From Sphingomonas faeni (GTDB taxonomy: Bacteria; Pseudomonadota; Alphaproteobacteria; Sphingomonadales; Sphingomonadaceae), in NCBI RefSeq assembly GCF_024273235.1, contig NZ_JANBVH010000009.1, positions 1-64,000 of the forward strand: a stretch of DNA of 64,000 nucleotides, written 5' to 3'. Position numbers and translations under genes: made by a program. The notes beneath the pieces were generated by a model. It ran no database searches. It had not been told where the DNA came from and worked only from the letters and a program-made list of their open reading frames with translations. This document shows positions 36,208 to 45,767 of the stretch, piece by piece. Each line of letters starts with the position of its first letter. Position 1 is the stretch's first letter.

Positions 36208-37683
36208 TTATCCCTCGTAAGTCCGCTGCCACCAGAGATTGAAGGTCTGGGCCTGTGCCGTAGTCATGCCCAGCCCGATTTTGCTGCGACGCATTAATGC
36301 GTCTTCGGGTATTCTAGCCCACTCGCGATCATGCATCCAGCGTGCCTCGATCTCGGTGAGGCCACCACCAAGGTCTGCGCCAAGCCCTGCTGCGTCGGTA
36401 ACGTCGCCCAGCATCTCGTCGAGCAACGCGCCATAGGCATGCGCCATCCGCGCGCTGCGGGCCTCGCCTAGGAACGGCCATCGGGCACGGACTTGCGCGA
36501 GGTAGGTGGGGAAGGGGGGGATTGCCCCGCCGGGGAAAGGCCGGCTACCGGTCATGGGACGAACCGCTGCGCCAAGCGCCGGCGCGATCTTTTCCAGGGC
36601 TTCTTCGGCAAGATGGCGTGCGGTCGTGATCTTTCCGCCGAACACCGACAGCAAGGGCGCTGCGCCGGTATCGCCCAGCGTATCGAGTTCAAGGACGTAA
36701 TCGCGCGTTACGGCCTTCGCCTCGCTCGCACCATCATCGTATAACGGCCGCACGCCGGACCAGGTCGAGGTGACGTCGGCGGGGGTGATCTGGCGGATGA
36801 AATGCTGGTTCGCGGCGTCGCAAAGGTAGGCGATTTCGCCCGCGTCGATCACCGCGTCCTCGGGGCGGTCGACGGGAATGTCGGTGGTGCCGATCTCGGT
36901 CTGGCCCTGATACGGGATCGCGAACACGATGCGGCGGTCCGCGAGCTGCAGGATATAGGCGTGGTCGCCTTCGTACAGCTTGGGCACGACGATGTGGCTG
37001 CCCTTGACCAGCCGGACGCCCGCGCTGGCGTTGATGCCGAGCCGGCCGAGCAGTTCTGCGACCCACGGCCCGGCGGCGTTGACCAGCGCGCGGGCGGTGA
37101 CGTCGCGATCGTCCGACAGCTTTGCGCGCCAGAGTGCGCCATCGCGGCGGGCGGTGACGAGTTCGGTGCGAACCGCGATCTCTGCGCCGTTGTCGTGCGC
37201 GTCCACGGCGTTCAATAGGGTGAGCCGGGAATCGTCGACGAACGCATCGGAATAGACGAAGCCGCGCGCGCCGTTCTTGAGGGGGGCGGTGTAGGCGGTG
37301 TCGGTCTTGCGCAGTCCGCGGGACCGCTTGAGCGTCATCCGCCCGCCGAGCCCGTCGTACAGGTACAGGCCCAGCCGGACCATCCACCACGGCCGCACCG
37401 CGTTCTCGTGTGGCAGGACGAAGCGCATCGGGCGGATGATGTGCGGTGCGGCCTTCACCAGCCGTTCGCGTTCGCGCAGTGCCTCGGCGACGAGCTTGAA
37501 GTCGTAATATTCAAGGTAGCGCAGGCCGCCATGGATCAGCTTGGTCGAGGCGGACGAGGTCGCACCGGCGAGGTCGCCCTTCTCGACGAGCAGCACCGAC
37601 AGGCCGTTCAGCGCCGCCTCGCGGGCGATCGCGGCGCCGTTGATGCCGCCGCCGACGATCAGGAGGTCGTAACTTTGCGTCAT
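36208..37683 (-). CDS. glpD: Aerobic glycerol-3-phosphate dehydrogenase
   Basis: The 491-residue FAD enzyme oxidises sn-glycerol 3-phosphate to dihydroxyacetone phosphate at the membrane and feeds electrons to ubiquinone. It opens with the dinucleotide motif LLIVGGGINGAAIAREA, then SSASTKLIHGGLRYLE (family signature), RTELVTARRDG, VNAAGPWV, and SVFGGKITTARHLAEEA; the C-terminal domain follows. No glpF or glpK is in the window. It is divergent from rnr with only 52 bp between the starts. Confidence 0.94.
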   Translation of the reverse strand: MTQSYDLLIVGGGINGAAIAREAALNGLSVLLVEKGDLAGATSSASTKLIHGGLRYLEYYDFKLVAEALRERERLVKAAPHIIRPMRFVLPHENAVRPWWMVRLGLYLYDGLGGRMTLKRSRGLRKTDTAYTAPLKNGARGFVYSDAFVDDSRLTLLNAVDAHDNGAEIAVRTELVTARRDGALWRAKLSDDRDVTARALVNAAGPWVAELLGRLGINASAGVRLVKGSHIVVPKLYEGDHAYILQLADRRIVFAIPYQGQTEIGTTDIPVDRPEDAVIDAGEIAYLCDAANQHFIRQITPADVTSTWSGVRPLYDDGASEAKAVTRDYVLELDTLGDTGAAPLLSVFGGKITTARHLAEEALEKIAPALGAAVRPMTGSRPFPGGAIPPFPTYLAQVRARWPFLGEARSARMAHAYGALLDEMLGDVTDAAGLGADLGGGLTEIEARWMHDREWARIPEDALMRRSKIGLGMTTAQAQTFNLWWQRTYEG

Positions 37684-37735
37684 GCGAGAAGCTTAGCCGT
37701 TTGGTAATGGCGGGCCTACCGACTATCTCTGTGCG

Positions 37736-40081
37736 ATGTACAAACCAAAAGCCGGTCTTCCGACGCGCGAGCAGATCCTCGACTTCATCGCCACTTCCGA
37801 CGTGCCTGCTGGCAAGCGCGAGATCGCCAAGGGCTTCGGGCTCAGTGCGCAGGACAAGATCGGGCTGAAGGCACTGCTCAAGGACATGGCCGACGAGGGG
37901 CTGATCGACAGCGCCCCCGGTCGCGCGTTCCACAAGATGGGCGGCATTCCGAAGGTGACGGTGCTGCGGATCGCCGATGTCGACGATGGCGGCAATGTCT
38001 GGGCGGTGCCCGAGCGCTGGGAAGCGGAAGGCGTGCCGCCGCCGCGTTTGCGCGTACGCGAGCGCAAGCGGGGTGCGCTGGGGGTAGGCGAGCGGATCCT
38101 CGCGCGGACCGAGGAGGCCGGGAATGGCTGGATCGCGCATCCGATGAAGGTGCTCGCGCCGGCCTCCGAGCAGGTGCTCGGCGTGTTGCGCGAGGATGGC
38201 GGGCGGCTGTGGTTGATCGGCGTCGACAAGCGCGAGCGGCGCGAGTTTGCGGTGGCGGATGCAGGGGGTGCGGCGCCGGGCGATCTCGTGCTGGCGGAAC
38301 TCGCGGGCAAGCCGCCGAAGATCGCCGCGCGCGTCGTATCGAAGCTTGGTGATCCATTCGCGGCGCGGAGCTTCTCGCTGATCGCGATCCACAAGCTCGG
38401 CATTCCGGACGTGTTTTCGCAGGAGGCGCTCGACGAGGCGGAGCGGGTTTCGAAACTGCCGCTAGGGGAGGGCCGCGAGGATCTGCGCGACCTACCGATC
38501 GTTGCGATCGACCCAGAGGATGCGCGCGATCACGACGACGCGGTCTGGGCGGAGGCCGATGACGATCCTTCGAATGCTGGGGGCTGGAAGGCGATCGTCG
38601 CGATCGCGGACGTGAGTTTCTACGTGCGGCCGAAGTCGGAGGTCGACCGCGAGGCGCGGCGGCGCGGGAACTCGGTATATTTCCCCGATCGCGTGGTGCC
38701 GATGCTGCCCGAGATCCTGTCGGCGGAGGTGTGCTCGCTGAAGGAGGGCGCGGACCGTGCGGCGCTCGCGTGTCATTTGCGGATCGGCAAGGATGGGTCG
38801 CTGAAGTCGTGGCGGTTTACGCGGGCGGTGGTGCGGATCGCGGCGAACCTTGCGTATGAAGAGGCGCAGGCGATCATCGATGGCATGGCCTCGAACGACG
38901 CCCCCCTGTCCGACGGCTCTATCTCGTCCGACAGCCCCAGCCCGTCACCCCAGCGAAAGCTGGGGTCTCCCTCTACAGAGGACGCCCTCGCGGCACGAGA
39001 TGCCAGCTTTCGCTGGGATGACGAGCGCGTGGCTGCATCGCTTGTTCCCCTTTGGGCCTGCTGGCACGCGTTGGCCAAGGCGCGCGATGCCCGGGCACCG
39101 CTCGATCTCGATCTTCCCGAGCGCCGCGTGGTGCTCGACGAGAAGGGGCGGATCATGTCGGTATCGCCGCGCGAACGGCTCGATGCGCACCGGCTGATCG
39201 AGGACTTTATGATCGCCGCCAACGTCGCCGCCGCCAAGGCGCTGGAGGCGAAGAAGGCGCCGGTGATGTACCGGATCCACGAGCCGCCCAGCCGCGAAAA
39301 GCTGATGGCGCTCAAGGAGTATCTCGAGACGTTCGACGTGCCGTTCGCGCTGGGGCAGGTCGTGCGTCCGGCGACGTTCAACCACATCATCGAACGGATC
39401 GGCGATGCAGACTTCCGCCCGCAGGTGATGGAGCAGATCCTCCGCACGCAGACCCAAGCTTATTACGCGCCCGGCAATCATGGGCATTTCGGGCTGAGCC
39501 TCGGCAGTTACGCGCACTTCACGTCGCCGATCCGGCGCTATGCCGATCTGCTCGTCCACCGCTCGCTGGTCTCCGCCTACGGCCTCGGCGAGGGTGGTTT
39601 GCCGGCGGACGATGCGGCCAACATGGAGTCGGTCGGCGAGATCATCAGCCGGCTCGAACGTCGCGCGATGGAGGCGGAGCGCGACACCACCGACCGCTAC
39701 GTCGCGGCATTCCTGTCGGAGCGCGTCGGGCAGGTTATGGACGTGCGGATCACGGGCGTGACCAATTTCGGCTTCTTCGCGACGGTCGAGGGGATCGGCG
39801 GTGATGGCCTGATGCCGGTGCGCGACCTGGGCGGCGAGTATTTCCGCTTCGACGAGGGTGCGCGGACGCTGACCGGCGAGCATAGCGGCGACGTCTTCGC
39901 GCAAGGCCAGACGCTCGAACTGCGGCTGGCGGAGGCGAACCCCGTCTCGGGCGCGCTGCGGTACGAAATGCCCGAGGGGAAGGGCGCTGCTCCCCCGATA
40001 CGCGGCGGGCGCAAGCCGGTGCGCGAGATCAAGCGGCGCGGGCGTCCGGCGAACATCCGCCATCAGGGCAAGCGGCGTTAG
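37736..40081 (+). CDS. rnr: Ribonuclease R with in-frame repeat insertion
   Basis: The 781-residue 3'-to-5' exoribonuclease degrades structured RNA. It has an N-terminal winged-helix region, OB-type cold-shock domains, the RNB catalytic domain with IDPEDARDHDDAVWAE (metal-binding aspartates near residues 258-268), and a C-terminal S1 domain (about 665-750) with a basic tail ending RRGRPANIRHQGKRR. Residues about 403-429, inside RNB, are encoded by a family F palindrome pair (SPQRKLGSP and FRWDDE at its ends) plus a Ser/Asp-rich lead-in. The flanking family sequence continues in frame on both sides, so activity is probably kept. Confidence 0.93.
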   Translation: MYKPKAGLPTREQILDFIATSDVPAGKREIAKGFGLSAQDKIGLKALLKDMADEGLIDSAPGRAFHKMGGIPKVTVLRIADVDDGGNVWAVPERWEAEGVPPPRLRVRERKRGALGVGERILARTEEAGNGWIAHPMKVLAPASEQVLGVLREDGGRLWLIGVDKRERREFAVADAGGAAPGDLVLAELAGKPPKIAARVVSKLGDPFAARSFSLIAIHKLGIPDVFSQEALDEAERVSKLPLGEGREDLRDLPIVAIDPEDARDHDDAVWAEADDDPSNAGGWKAIVAIADVSFYVRPKSEVDREARRRGNSVYFPDRVVPMLPEILSAEVCSLKEGADRAALACHLRIGKDGSLKSWRFTRAVVRIAANLAYEEAQAIIDGMASNDAPLSDGSISSDSPSPSPQRKLGSPSTEDALAARDASFRWDDERVAASLVPLWACWHALAKARDARAPLDLDLPERRVVLDEKGRIMSVSPRERLDAHRLIEDFMIAANVAAAKALEAKKAPVMYRIHEPPSREKLMALKEYLETFDVPFALGQVVRPATFNHIIERIGDADFRPQVMEQILRTQTQAYYAPGNHGHFGLSLGSYAHFTSPIRRYADLLVHRSLVSAYGLGEGGLPADDAANMESVGEIISRLERRAMEAERDTTDRYVAAFLSERVGQVMDVRITGVTNFGFFATVEGIGGDGLMPVRDLGGEYFRFDEGARTLTGEHSGDVFAQGQTLELRLAEANPVSGALRYEMPEGKGAAPPIRGGRKPVREIKRRGRPANIRHQGKRR
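38944..39022. repeat. Family F palindrome pair inside rnr
   Basis: GTCACCCCAGCGAAAGCTGGGG is mirrored by CCAGCTTTCGCTGGGATGAC with about 37 bases between. It sits in the RNB domain coding region and keeps the frame open. The same family lies between phaZ and a convergent gene at 45658-45741. Confidence 0.85.
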
Positions 40082-40132
40082 GATTTGCGCAAACCCCCCG
40101 CGTTATGCGACGTCTTAGCGGGGGAGACTGGT

Positions 40133-40429
40133 ATGTGGAGATTAGGTCTAGGCCGGTCGCGGCGGCGGATCGTCAATGATTTCGTCGCGGCGAAGGCGAC
40201 CACGGCTGCGCGCGCGATCGCGTATGAAGCGGCTGACCAGCGGACGTTTCGACGCTTGTGCGGCTATGGCGCGATCGTCGACAACGGCGCGGGGCGCTAT
40301 CATCTCGACGCAGGGAGGCTAGGCGCGTTTCGCGGTGCGGTGCGCAGGCGGGCCGCGGCGATTGCGGCGACGTCGGGAGTCGTTGCGAGTGCAGCCGCTG
40401 CTGCAACGGTGTTCGCGCTGGCGGAGTGA
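40133..40429 (+). CDS. Small basic hypothetical protein
   Basis: The 98-residue protein starts MWRLGLGRSRRR and is strongly basic in its first and middle parts (RRRIVNDFVAAK, GAVRRRAAA). The C terminus is a hydrophobic Ala/Val segment of about 20 residues that could anchor it in a membrane. No family is recognised. GGGGGAG stands seven bases before the ATG, which supports translation. It begins 51 bp after rnr. Confidence 0.55.
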   Translation: MWRLGLGRSRRRIVNDFVAAKATTAARAIAYEAADQRTFRRLCGYGAIVDNGAGRYHLDAGRLGAFRGAVRRRAAAIAATSGVVASAAAAATVFALAE

Positions 40430-40464
40430 CGGGGGCGGAGGGATACTGGGCTACACTCTGATCA

Positions 40465-40504
40465 GCGTCCGATAGGCCGATACGGACATCGGCCTATCGG
40501 ACGC
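40465..40504. terminator. Perfect 17-bp hairpin between convergent genes
   Basis: GCGTCCGATAGGCCGAT and ATCGGCCTATCGGACGC are exact inverse copies around the loop ACGGAC. It lies after the small basic protein gene and before a family A element, between convergent genes. There is no real T-run on either side. It probably acts as a bidirectional terminator or RNA end; its arm sequence matches none of the repeat families here. Confidence 0.6.
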
Positions 40505-40519
40505 GCAGACCCTGAAAAT

Positions 40520-40576
40520 TGTTTCCCCGCGAAGGCGGGGACCCAGACTGGGCTCCCGCCTTCGCGGGAGAACAAG
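40520..40576. repeat. Family A palindrome pair
   Basis: CCCCGCGAAGGCGGGGACCC is followed by AGACTGGGCTCCCGCCTTCG and CGGGAGAACAAGG. It lies between convergent genes next to a 17-bp hairpin. Confidence 0.85.
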
Positions 40577-40614
40577 GGCGCGGGTGCTGTCGCTGGATCA
40601 ATGATCCCGGCTTA

Positions 40615-41772
40615 TCACCCGACCGTGAAGCTCAGCCCCGCCTTCGCCACCAGTCGATCGCGCAGTTTCGTTCCCATCAGCGCACCCGGCGTCCAAATCC
40701 CGCCATCGCCCTCGACGTCCTGCACGAGGCACAGCGCCGCCTCGGCGATCATCTTGCTGGTCGAGCCATAGCCGGGATCGCGATCGCCCGTGACGACCGC
40801 ATCGATCCGCTCCCCGCCAGGCATGATGCCGGCGAACAGCAGATCGTAATGGCCGGCGTCGCGTTCCTCCTTCGATGGTCCCTCGCCGGGCTTCGGCCCC
40901 TTGTCGCCCGAGAACGGATTGAACTTGGCGATCGCCTCGGCCGCCACCTTGCCGAGATCGCCGAGGCCGGCGACCATCATCTCGTCATAGACGAAGTCCG
41001 CGCCATAGGCCTCGCCGAGCAGGAAATTGGTGCGGTGGACGTTCTTGGTGTTGATCGGCGCCATCACGAACGGTGCGACCCAGGCGGAGATGGTCGTGTC
41101 GTATTCGGGGATCAGCCCGCTCGGCTGGTGCGGTCCGCTGAAACCCGGCGTCAGCGCGAACGGGCTGGTCAGCAGCTTGACGATTCCGGGATCGCGCGCG
41201 GCGGCAGCGAGCGTTGCCTTGACACTCGCCGAGGTGCCGCCCGAGAATGTCCCCTGCATTTTGCGGACGCGGCCTTTCACGCGGGGGGCGGGGATCCCGT
41301 ATTTCGCCTTCGCGGCGTCCTGCAACGTCAGCACGCCGAGATCGAACGGGATCGAGTCGAACCCGCACGAGAACACGATCCTGGCGCCGGTGCGCGTCGC
41401 CTCGCCTTCGTGCGCGTCGATCATGTGGCGCATCCAGGCCGGCTCGCCGCATAGATCGACATAACCCGTGCCGGTTGCGGCGCAGGCGGCGACGAGGTTG
41501 GAGCCGTAAAGCTGATACGGACCAACCGTCGAGATGACGACGGTGGCGCGTTCGACCATTGCGCGGAGACTGGCGGGATCGTCCGAGTCGGCGGTAACCA
41601 GCGGCGTGTCGGCGGGCGCGCCGATCAGATCGCGGACCTCCTGGAGCTTCGCCAGCGAGCGCCCGGCCATCGCCCAGCGGGCGCCGGTCGGATAGGTCTG
41701 GACGATGTATTCCGCGACCAGCCGGCCGGTGAAGCCGGTCGCACCATAGATGACGATATCGAAGTCGCGCAT
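40615..41772 (-). CDS. Saccharopine dehydrogenase-like NADP-binding reductase
   Basis: The 385-residue protein has an N-terminal Rossmann fold with FDIVIYGATGFTGRLVAEYI and the typical VISTVGPYQLYG turn, followed by YVDLCGEPAWM. It belongs to the saccharopine dehydrogenase-like family that includes mycobacterial trans-acting enoyl reductases, so a lipid-reducing role is possible, but no lipid or polyketide synthase is nearby. A classical lysine role is unlikely for this branch. The ATG is set by a strong AGGAGG site seven bases upstream; an in-frame extension of 39 codons has no support. Confidence 0.85.
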   Translation of the reverse strand: MRDFDIVIYGATGFTGRLVAEYIVQTYPTGARWAMAGRSLAKLQEVRDLIGAPADTPLVTADSDDPASLRAMVERATVVISTVGPYQLYGSNLVAACAATGTGYVDLCGEPAWMRHMIDAHEGEATRTGARIVFSCGFDSIPFDLGVLTLQDAAKAKYGIPAPRVKGRVRKMQGTFSGGTSASVKATLAAAARDPGIVKLLTSPFALTPGFSGPHQPSGLIPEYDTTISAWVAPFVMAPINTKNVHRTNFLLGEAYGADFVYDEMMVAGLGDLGKVAAEAIAKFNPFSGDKGPKPGEGPSKEERDAGHYDLLFAGIMPGGERIDAVVTGDRDPGYGSTSKMIAEAALCLVQDVEGDGGIWTPGALMGTKLRDRLVAKAGLSFTVG

Positions 41773-41882
41773 ATCCACCTCCTGTTTTGCCAAGTTTTGC
41801 GCTCGCGCTCGGGCCATCGCAAGCGAAACGCTGTCGTGACTCGTGGCTCGCCATCGGCGCGCCGATCTGCAAGGATCGCGGC

Positions 41883-42221
41883 ATGGCATCCGATCGCAAA
41901 ACCGTAACGTTCATCGTCGACCAGCTCGCCGCGGCGGGGGATGTCTCCGCAAAGCCGATGTTCGGCGAATACGGACTCTATTGCGATGGCCGGATGGTCG
42001 CGATGATCTGCGACGACCAGCTGTTCGTGAAGCCGACCCTAGGCGGCCGCGCGTTTGCGGGGGCAATCGACGAAGCACCGCCGTATCCGGGCGCGAAACC
42101 CTGCCTGCTGGTCGATGCGGACCGTTGGGACGATGCGGAATGGCTCGCCGAGCTCATCCGCATCTCGACTGCGGAACTGCCTCTGCCGAAACCCAAAAAG
42201 CCGAAGGTCAAGGCAGTCTAG
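41883..42221 (+). CDS. TfoX N-terminal domain protein
   Basis: The 112-residue protein matches the stand-alone TfoX N-terminal domain: FIVDQLAAAGDVSAKPMFGEYGLYCDGRMVAMICDDQLFVKP. In Gammaproteobacteria full TfoX/Sxy controls competence genes; short proteins of this type elsewhere have no proven role. The tail is a Lys/Pro-rich stretch (PLPKPKKPKVKAV). It is divergent from the reductase gene and stands alone. Confidence 0.85.
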   Translation: MASDRKTVTFIVDQLAAAGDVSAKPMFGEYGLYCDGRMVAMICDDQLFVKPTLGGRAFAGAIDEAPPYPGAKPCLLVDADRWDDAEWLAELIRISTAELPLPKPKKPKVKAV

Positions 42222-42317
42222 GACCGATCAAGGCTCAGCGGTCGCGGGTCATGACACACCCGATAGGTTCGTGGCCCCGGACTGGTTGGGCGACTTTCCG
42301 CTCGAGGAAATAAGATT

Positions 42318-42375
42318 TGTTTCACCGCGAAGGCGGGGATCCAGACTGGGCTCCCGCCTTCGCGGGAGAACAAGG
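42318..42375. repeat. Family A palindrome pair
   Basis: ACCGCGAAGGCGGGGATCC is mirrored by GGGCTCCCGCCTTCGCGG. It lies between the TfoX gene and the convergent ABC exporter gene. Confidence 0.83.
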
Positions 42376-42458
42376 AAGAGCGGACTGTCGTTCGAACGAG
42401 TCGGTAAGGTAGCGGTTTTGTCGTGGCGTGGGATCAAGCCGCCGAACCGCGCTCGATC

Positions 42459-44234
42459 CTACGCCGCCTCGTTGAACTGCAAGCTCGCCAGTCGCGCGTA
42501 CAGTCCGCTGTTAGTCATCAGCGATCCGTGCGAGCCCTCCTCGACGATCTGACCATCGCTCATCACTATGATCCGCTCGGCCGCGCGCACGGTGGCGAGG
42601 CGGTGCGCGATGACGAGGGTGGTGCGGTTCGCCATCAGCCGTTCGAGCGCTTCCTGCACCAGCCGCTCGCTCTCCGCATCCAGCGCACTCGTCGCCTCGT
42701 CGAGCAGCAGGATCGGCGCGTCCCGGAGCAGCGCGCGGGCGATCGTTACGCGCTGGCGCTGGCCGCCGGAAAGCCGCGCGCCGCCTTCGCCGAGGAACGT
42801 ATCGAGGCCTTCGGGGAGCTTGCGCAGGAACTCGGCGGCGTTGGCGGCTTCGGCGGCGGCCCACAGCTGATCGTCGGTCGCGGACCAGTCGCCGTAGCGA
42901 AGGTTGTCGCGGGCCGAGGCGCCGAAGATGATCGTTTCCTGCGGGACCATCGCGATCCGCGCGCGGACTTCGGCAGGATCGGCGTCACGCAGGTCGATGC
43001 CGTCGAGAGTCACGCGCCCGGCGTCGGGGTCGTAGAAGCGCTGGACCAGCTGGAACAAGGTGGTCTTGCCAGCCCCCGATGGGCCGACGACGGCGACCGT
43101 CTCGCCCGGCTTCACGTCGAGCGAGAAGCCGTTGAGCGCGGCGACGTCGCGGCGGGTCGGGTAATGAAACTGTACGCCCTCGAACGCTAGCGCGCCACGT
43201 GGCGGCTGCGGCAATGCGACCGGGTTGGCGGGCGCGGCGATTTCGGGCTTTTCGCGCAGCAGTTCGGACAGGCGCCCCGCCGCGCCGGCGCCGCGCAGGA
43301 GGTCGCCATATACTTCGGTGAGCGCGCCGAACGCGCCGGCGACGATTCCGCCGGTCAGGACGAACGCCGCGATCGCGCCACCGCTGATGCGGCCCGCAGC
43401 GACGTCGATCGCGCCTTCCCACAGCACCAAAGTGATCGACCCGAAGACGAGCCCGATGACGATCGCGGTCATGACCGCGCGCAGCATGATCCGCGCACGC
43501 GCCGCCGCAAACGTCGCGGCAACCGCGTCCGAGAAGCGGATCGCCTCGCGATCCTCCTGCCCGAATGCCTGCACGACCTTCATCGCGCCGAGCGTCTCGG
43601 TCGCGATCGAGCCGACGTCGGCGACGCGGTCCTGCGACGTGCGCGAGTAATTGCGGACGCGTTTGCCGAGGAGGGCGATCGGCAGGATGATCAGCGGGAT
43701 GCCGATCATCAACATGCCGGCGAGCTTGGGCGAGATCGCGAACAGATAGATCAGCCCGCCGATCCCGGTGAAGGTGTTGCGCAGCGCGATCGACACCGTG
43801 CTGCCGACGACCTGTTCGATCAGCGCCGTGTCGGAGGTCAGGCGCGAGGCGATCTCGGACGGGCGGTTTTCCTCGAAGAAGCGCGGCGTCAGGCGGAGGA
43901 GGTGGCGCTGAACGGTGGTGCGGATGTCCGCGACGACACGCTCGCCGAGCCACGAGACATAATAGAAGCGCACCGCGGTCGCGAGCGCGAGCACGACGAC
44001 GATCATCAGCAGATAGTGAAACGAAGTGCCGACCGATCCGCTCGCGCCGGGGCCGAAGCCGCGGTCGATCACGCGCTTGAATCCGTAGGGAATACCGATC
44101 GTCGCCGCCGACGTCATCAACAGCGCGAGCCCGGCAAAGGCGATTTGTCGGGGATATTGCGCGGCGTGACGCCACACCATCGCGAGATCGCCGATCCGGC
44201 GGGACGTCTTCTCTTCGGGTATCGGCTTGGCCAT
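42459..44234 (-). CDS. ABC exporter, fused membrane and ATPase domains
   Basis: The 591-residue half-transporter has six predicted membrane helices (about residues 25-310) and a C-terminal ATPase. Walker A GPSGAGKTT lies near 386, the signature LSGGQRQR near 489, and Walker B ILLLDEATS near 513, with the switch His in VIAHRL. It should act as a homodimer exporting a lipid or drug-like substrate (MsbA/LmrA type). The substrate cannot be read from the sequence, and no partner gene lies next to it. Confidence 0.92.
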   Translation of the reverse strand: MAKPIPEEKTSRRIGDLAMVWRHAAQYPRQIAFAGLALLMTSAATIGIPYGFKRVIDRGFGPGASGSVGTSFHYLLMIVVVLALATAVRFYYVSWLGERVVADIRTTVQRHLLRLTPRFFEENRPSEIASRLTSDTALIEQVVGSTVSIALRNTFTGIGGLIYLFAISPKLAGMLMIGIPLIILPIALLGKRVRNYSRTSQDRVADVGSIATETLGAMKVVQAFGQEDREAIRFSDAVAATFAAARARIMLRAVMTAIVIGLVFGSITLVLWEGAIDVAAGRISGGAIAAFVLTGGIVAGAFGALTEVYGDLLRGAGAAGRLSELLREKPEIAAPANPVALPQPPRGALAFEGVQFHYPTRRDVAALNGFSLDVKPGETVAVVGPSGAGKTTLFQLVQRFYDPDAGRVTLDGIDLRDADPAEVRARIAMVPQETIIFGASARDNLRYGDWSATDDQLWAAAEAANAAEFLRKLPEGLDTFLGEGGARLSGGQRQRVTIARALLRDAPILLLDEATSALDAESERLVQEALERLMANRTTLVIAHRLATVRAAERIIVMSDGQIVEEGSHGSLMTNSGLYARLASLQFNEAA

Positions 44235-44409
44235 GCGCGGTGCCTAGCAGCGGCGGGGGTGGCGCTCAACGAGAACCGGGCGACGTGAAGGGCGGCGGTG
44301 CGGACCCACCGGACCACCGCAATGGACCGAACGCCGGTCGATCGCGCGTTGCACTGCGGCAAAATTGCGTTACCACCGTGCAAAGCCCGATGAGGCGAGA
44401 GGATACCGC

Positions 44410-45642
44410 ATGCTCTACGATGCCTATGAATTCCAGCGTTCGATGATGGCCGGTGCCAGCAAGATGGCCAGTTTCGGCGCCGATATGCTCAACAATCCGG
44501 CAAACCCGTTCGCCTATTTGGGCGGCGGTACGGTGGTCGCGTCGGCCCTTGAGGTGTTCGCACACGCGAATGCGACCCGTGGGAAACCTGCCTTCGGGCT
44601 CGACCAGACGACGATCGCCGGTCGCGAGGTCGCGGTGCGCGAGGAAATCGTGTTGCGGAAGGACTTCGGACAGCTGAAGCGGTTCGTGCGCGAGGGTGTT
44701 GGGGGCGGTCCGAAGCTGCTGATCGTGGCGCCAATGTCGGGGCATTACGCGACGCTGCTGCGCGGCACGGTCGAGCGGATGCTGCCGTTTGCCGACGTCT
44801 ACATCACCGACTGGCGCGACGCACGCAGCCTGCCGCTGTCGGCTGGCCGGTTCGATCTCGACGATTATATCGATTACCTGATCGAATTCCTCGAGACGAT
44901 CGGTGCGAACGAAGGGCAGGGCGGCACGCACATGCTCGCCGTCTGCCAGCCCTCGGTGCCGTGCTATGCCGCCGTTGCGCTTATGAGTGCGGACGAGAAC
45001 CCGTGCCGGCCGAAGACGCTGACGATGATGGGGGGTCCGGTGGATACGCGCGAGGCGCCGACCGCGGTCAACACGCTGGCGACCGAGCGGCCGCACGCGT
45101 GGTTCGAGCAGAACGTGATCGCGACGGTGCCGGGCAATTATCCGGGTGCGGGGCGGAAAGTGTATCCGGGCTTCTTGCAGCTTGCCGGGTTCATGTCGAT
45201 GAACCTTGGCAACCACATGGTCTCGCATTGGGAGATGTATAAGCATCTCGTCCAGGGCGATGGTGCCAGCGCGTCGCAGAGCCAGGATTTCTACGAGGAA
45301 TACCGCTCGGTCTGCGACATGACCGCGGAATTCTATCTCCAGACGATCGACGTGGTGTTCCAGAGCCATGCGCTGCCGCGCGGGATCATGACGCATCGCG
45401 GGCGGCTGGTGGATCCGGCGGCGATCACCGACATCGGGTTGCTCGCGGTCGAGGGGGAGCGTGATGACATTTCGGGGTTGGGGCAGACGAAGGCGGCGCT
45501 GACGCTGGCGACGGCGTTGCCCGACGAGAAGAAGCGCTATTTTATGGCGGAGGGTGCCGGCCATTACGGAATCTTCAACGGCTCGCGCTGGCGGGAGACG
45601 ATCGCGCCGGTGGTCGAAGAGTTCATTACCGCGAACGGGTGA
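44410..45642 (+). CDS. phaZ: Intracellular polyhydroxyalkanoate depolymerase
   Basis: The 410-residue alpha/beta-hydrolase matches the intracellular PHB depolymerase family that mobilises storage polyester granules. It begins MLYDAYEFQRSMM, a family hallmark, and has the nucleophile region LAVCQPSVPCYAAV, where Cys179 takes the place of the usual serine. A late GAGHYGIFNGSRWRE holds the catalytic His. With a thiolase and a MaoC-type hydratase gene 1-3 kb away, it fits an acyl-CoA/PHA metabolic neighbourhood, but no phaC synthase is present. I start at MLYDAYEF as in relatives. Confidence 0.92.
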   Translation: MLYDAYEFQRSMMAGASKMASFGADMLNNPANPFAYLGGGTVVASALEVFAHANATRGKPAFGLDQTTIAGREVAVREEIVLRKDFGQLKRFVREGVGGGPKLLIVAPMSGHYATLLRGTVERMLPFADVYITDWRDARSLPLSAGRFDLDDYIDYLIEFLETIGANEGQGGTHMLAVCQPSVPCYAAVALMSADENPCRPKTLTMMGGPVDTREAPTAVNTLATERPHAWFEQNVIATVPGNYPGAGRKVYPGFLQLAGFMSMNLGNHMVSHWEMYKHLVQGDGASASQSQDFYEEYRSVCDMTAEFYLQTIDVVFQSHALPRGIMTHRGRLVDPAAITDIGLLAVEGERDDISGLGQTKAALTLATALPDEKKRYFMAEGAGHYGIFNGSRWRETIAPVVEEFITANG

Positions 45643-45657
45643 CCTCCCACTAGTCTC

Positions 45658-45741
45658 GTCACCCCAGCGAAAGCTGGGGTCTTCCCGTTGGCTCGCGTTG
45701 AGGCGCAAACCGGGAGATCCCAGCTTTCGCTGGGATGACGG
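45658..45741. repeat. Family F palindrome pair between convergent genes
   Basis: GTCACCCCAGCGAAAGCTGGGG is mirrored by TCCCAGCTTTCGCTGGGATG. It separates phaZ from the convergent PPOX gene. This is the intergenic counterpart of the element inside rnr. Confidence 0.85.
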
Positions 45742-45767
45742 GGGGGCGGTTTGCCCCCCCGTCGCTG

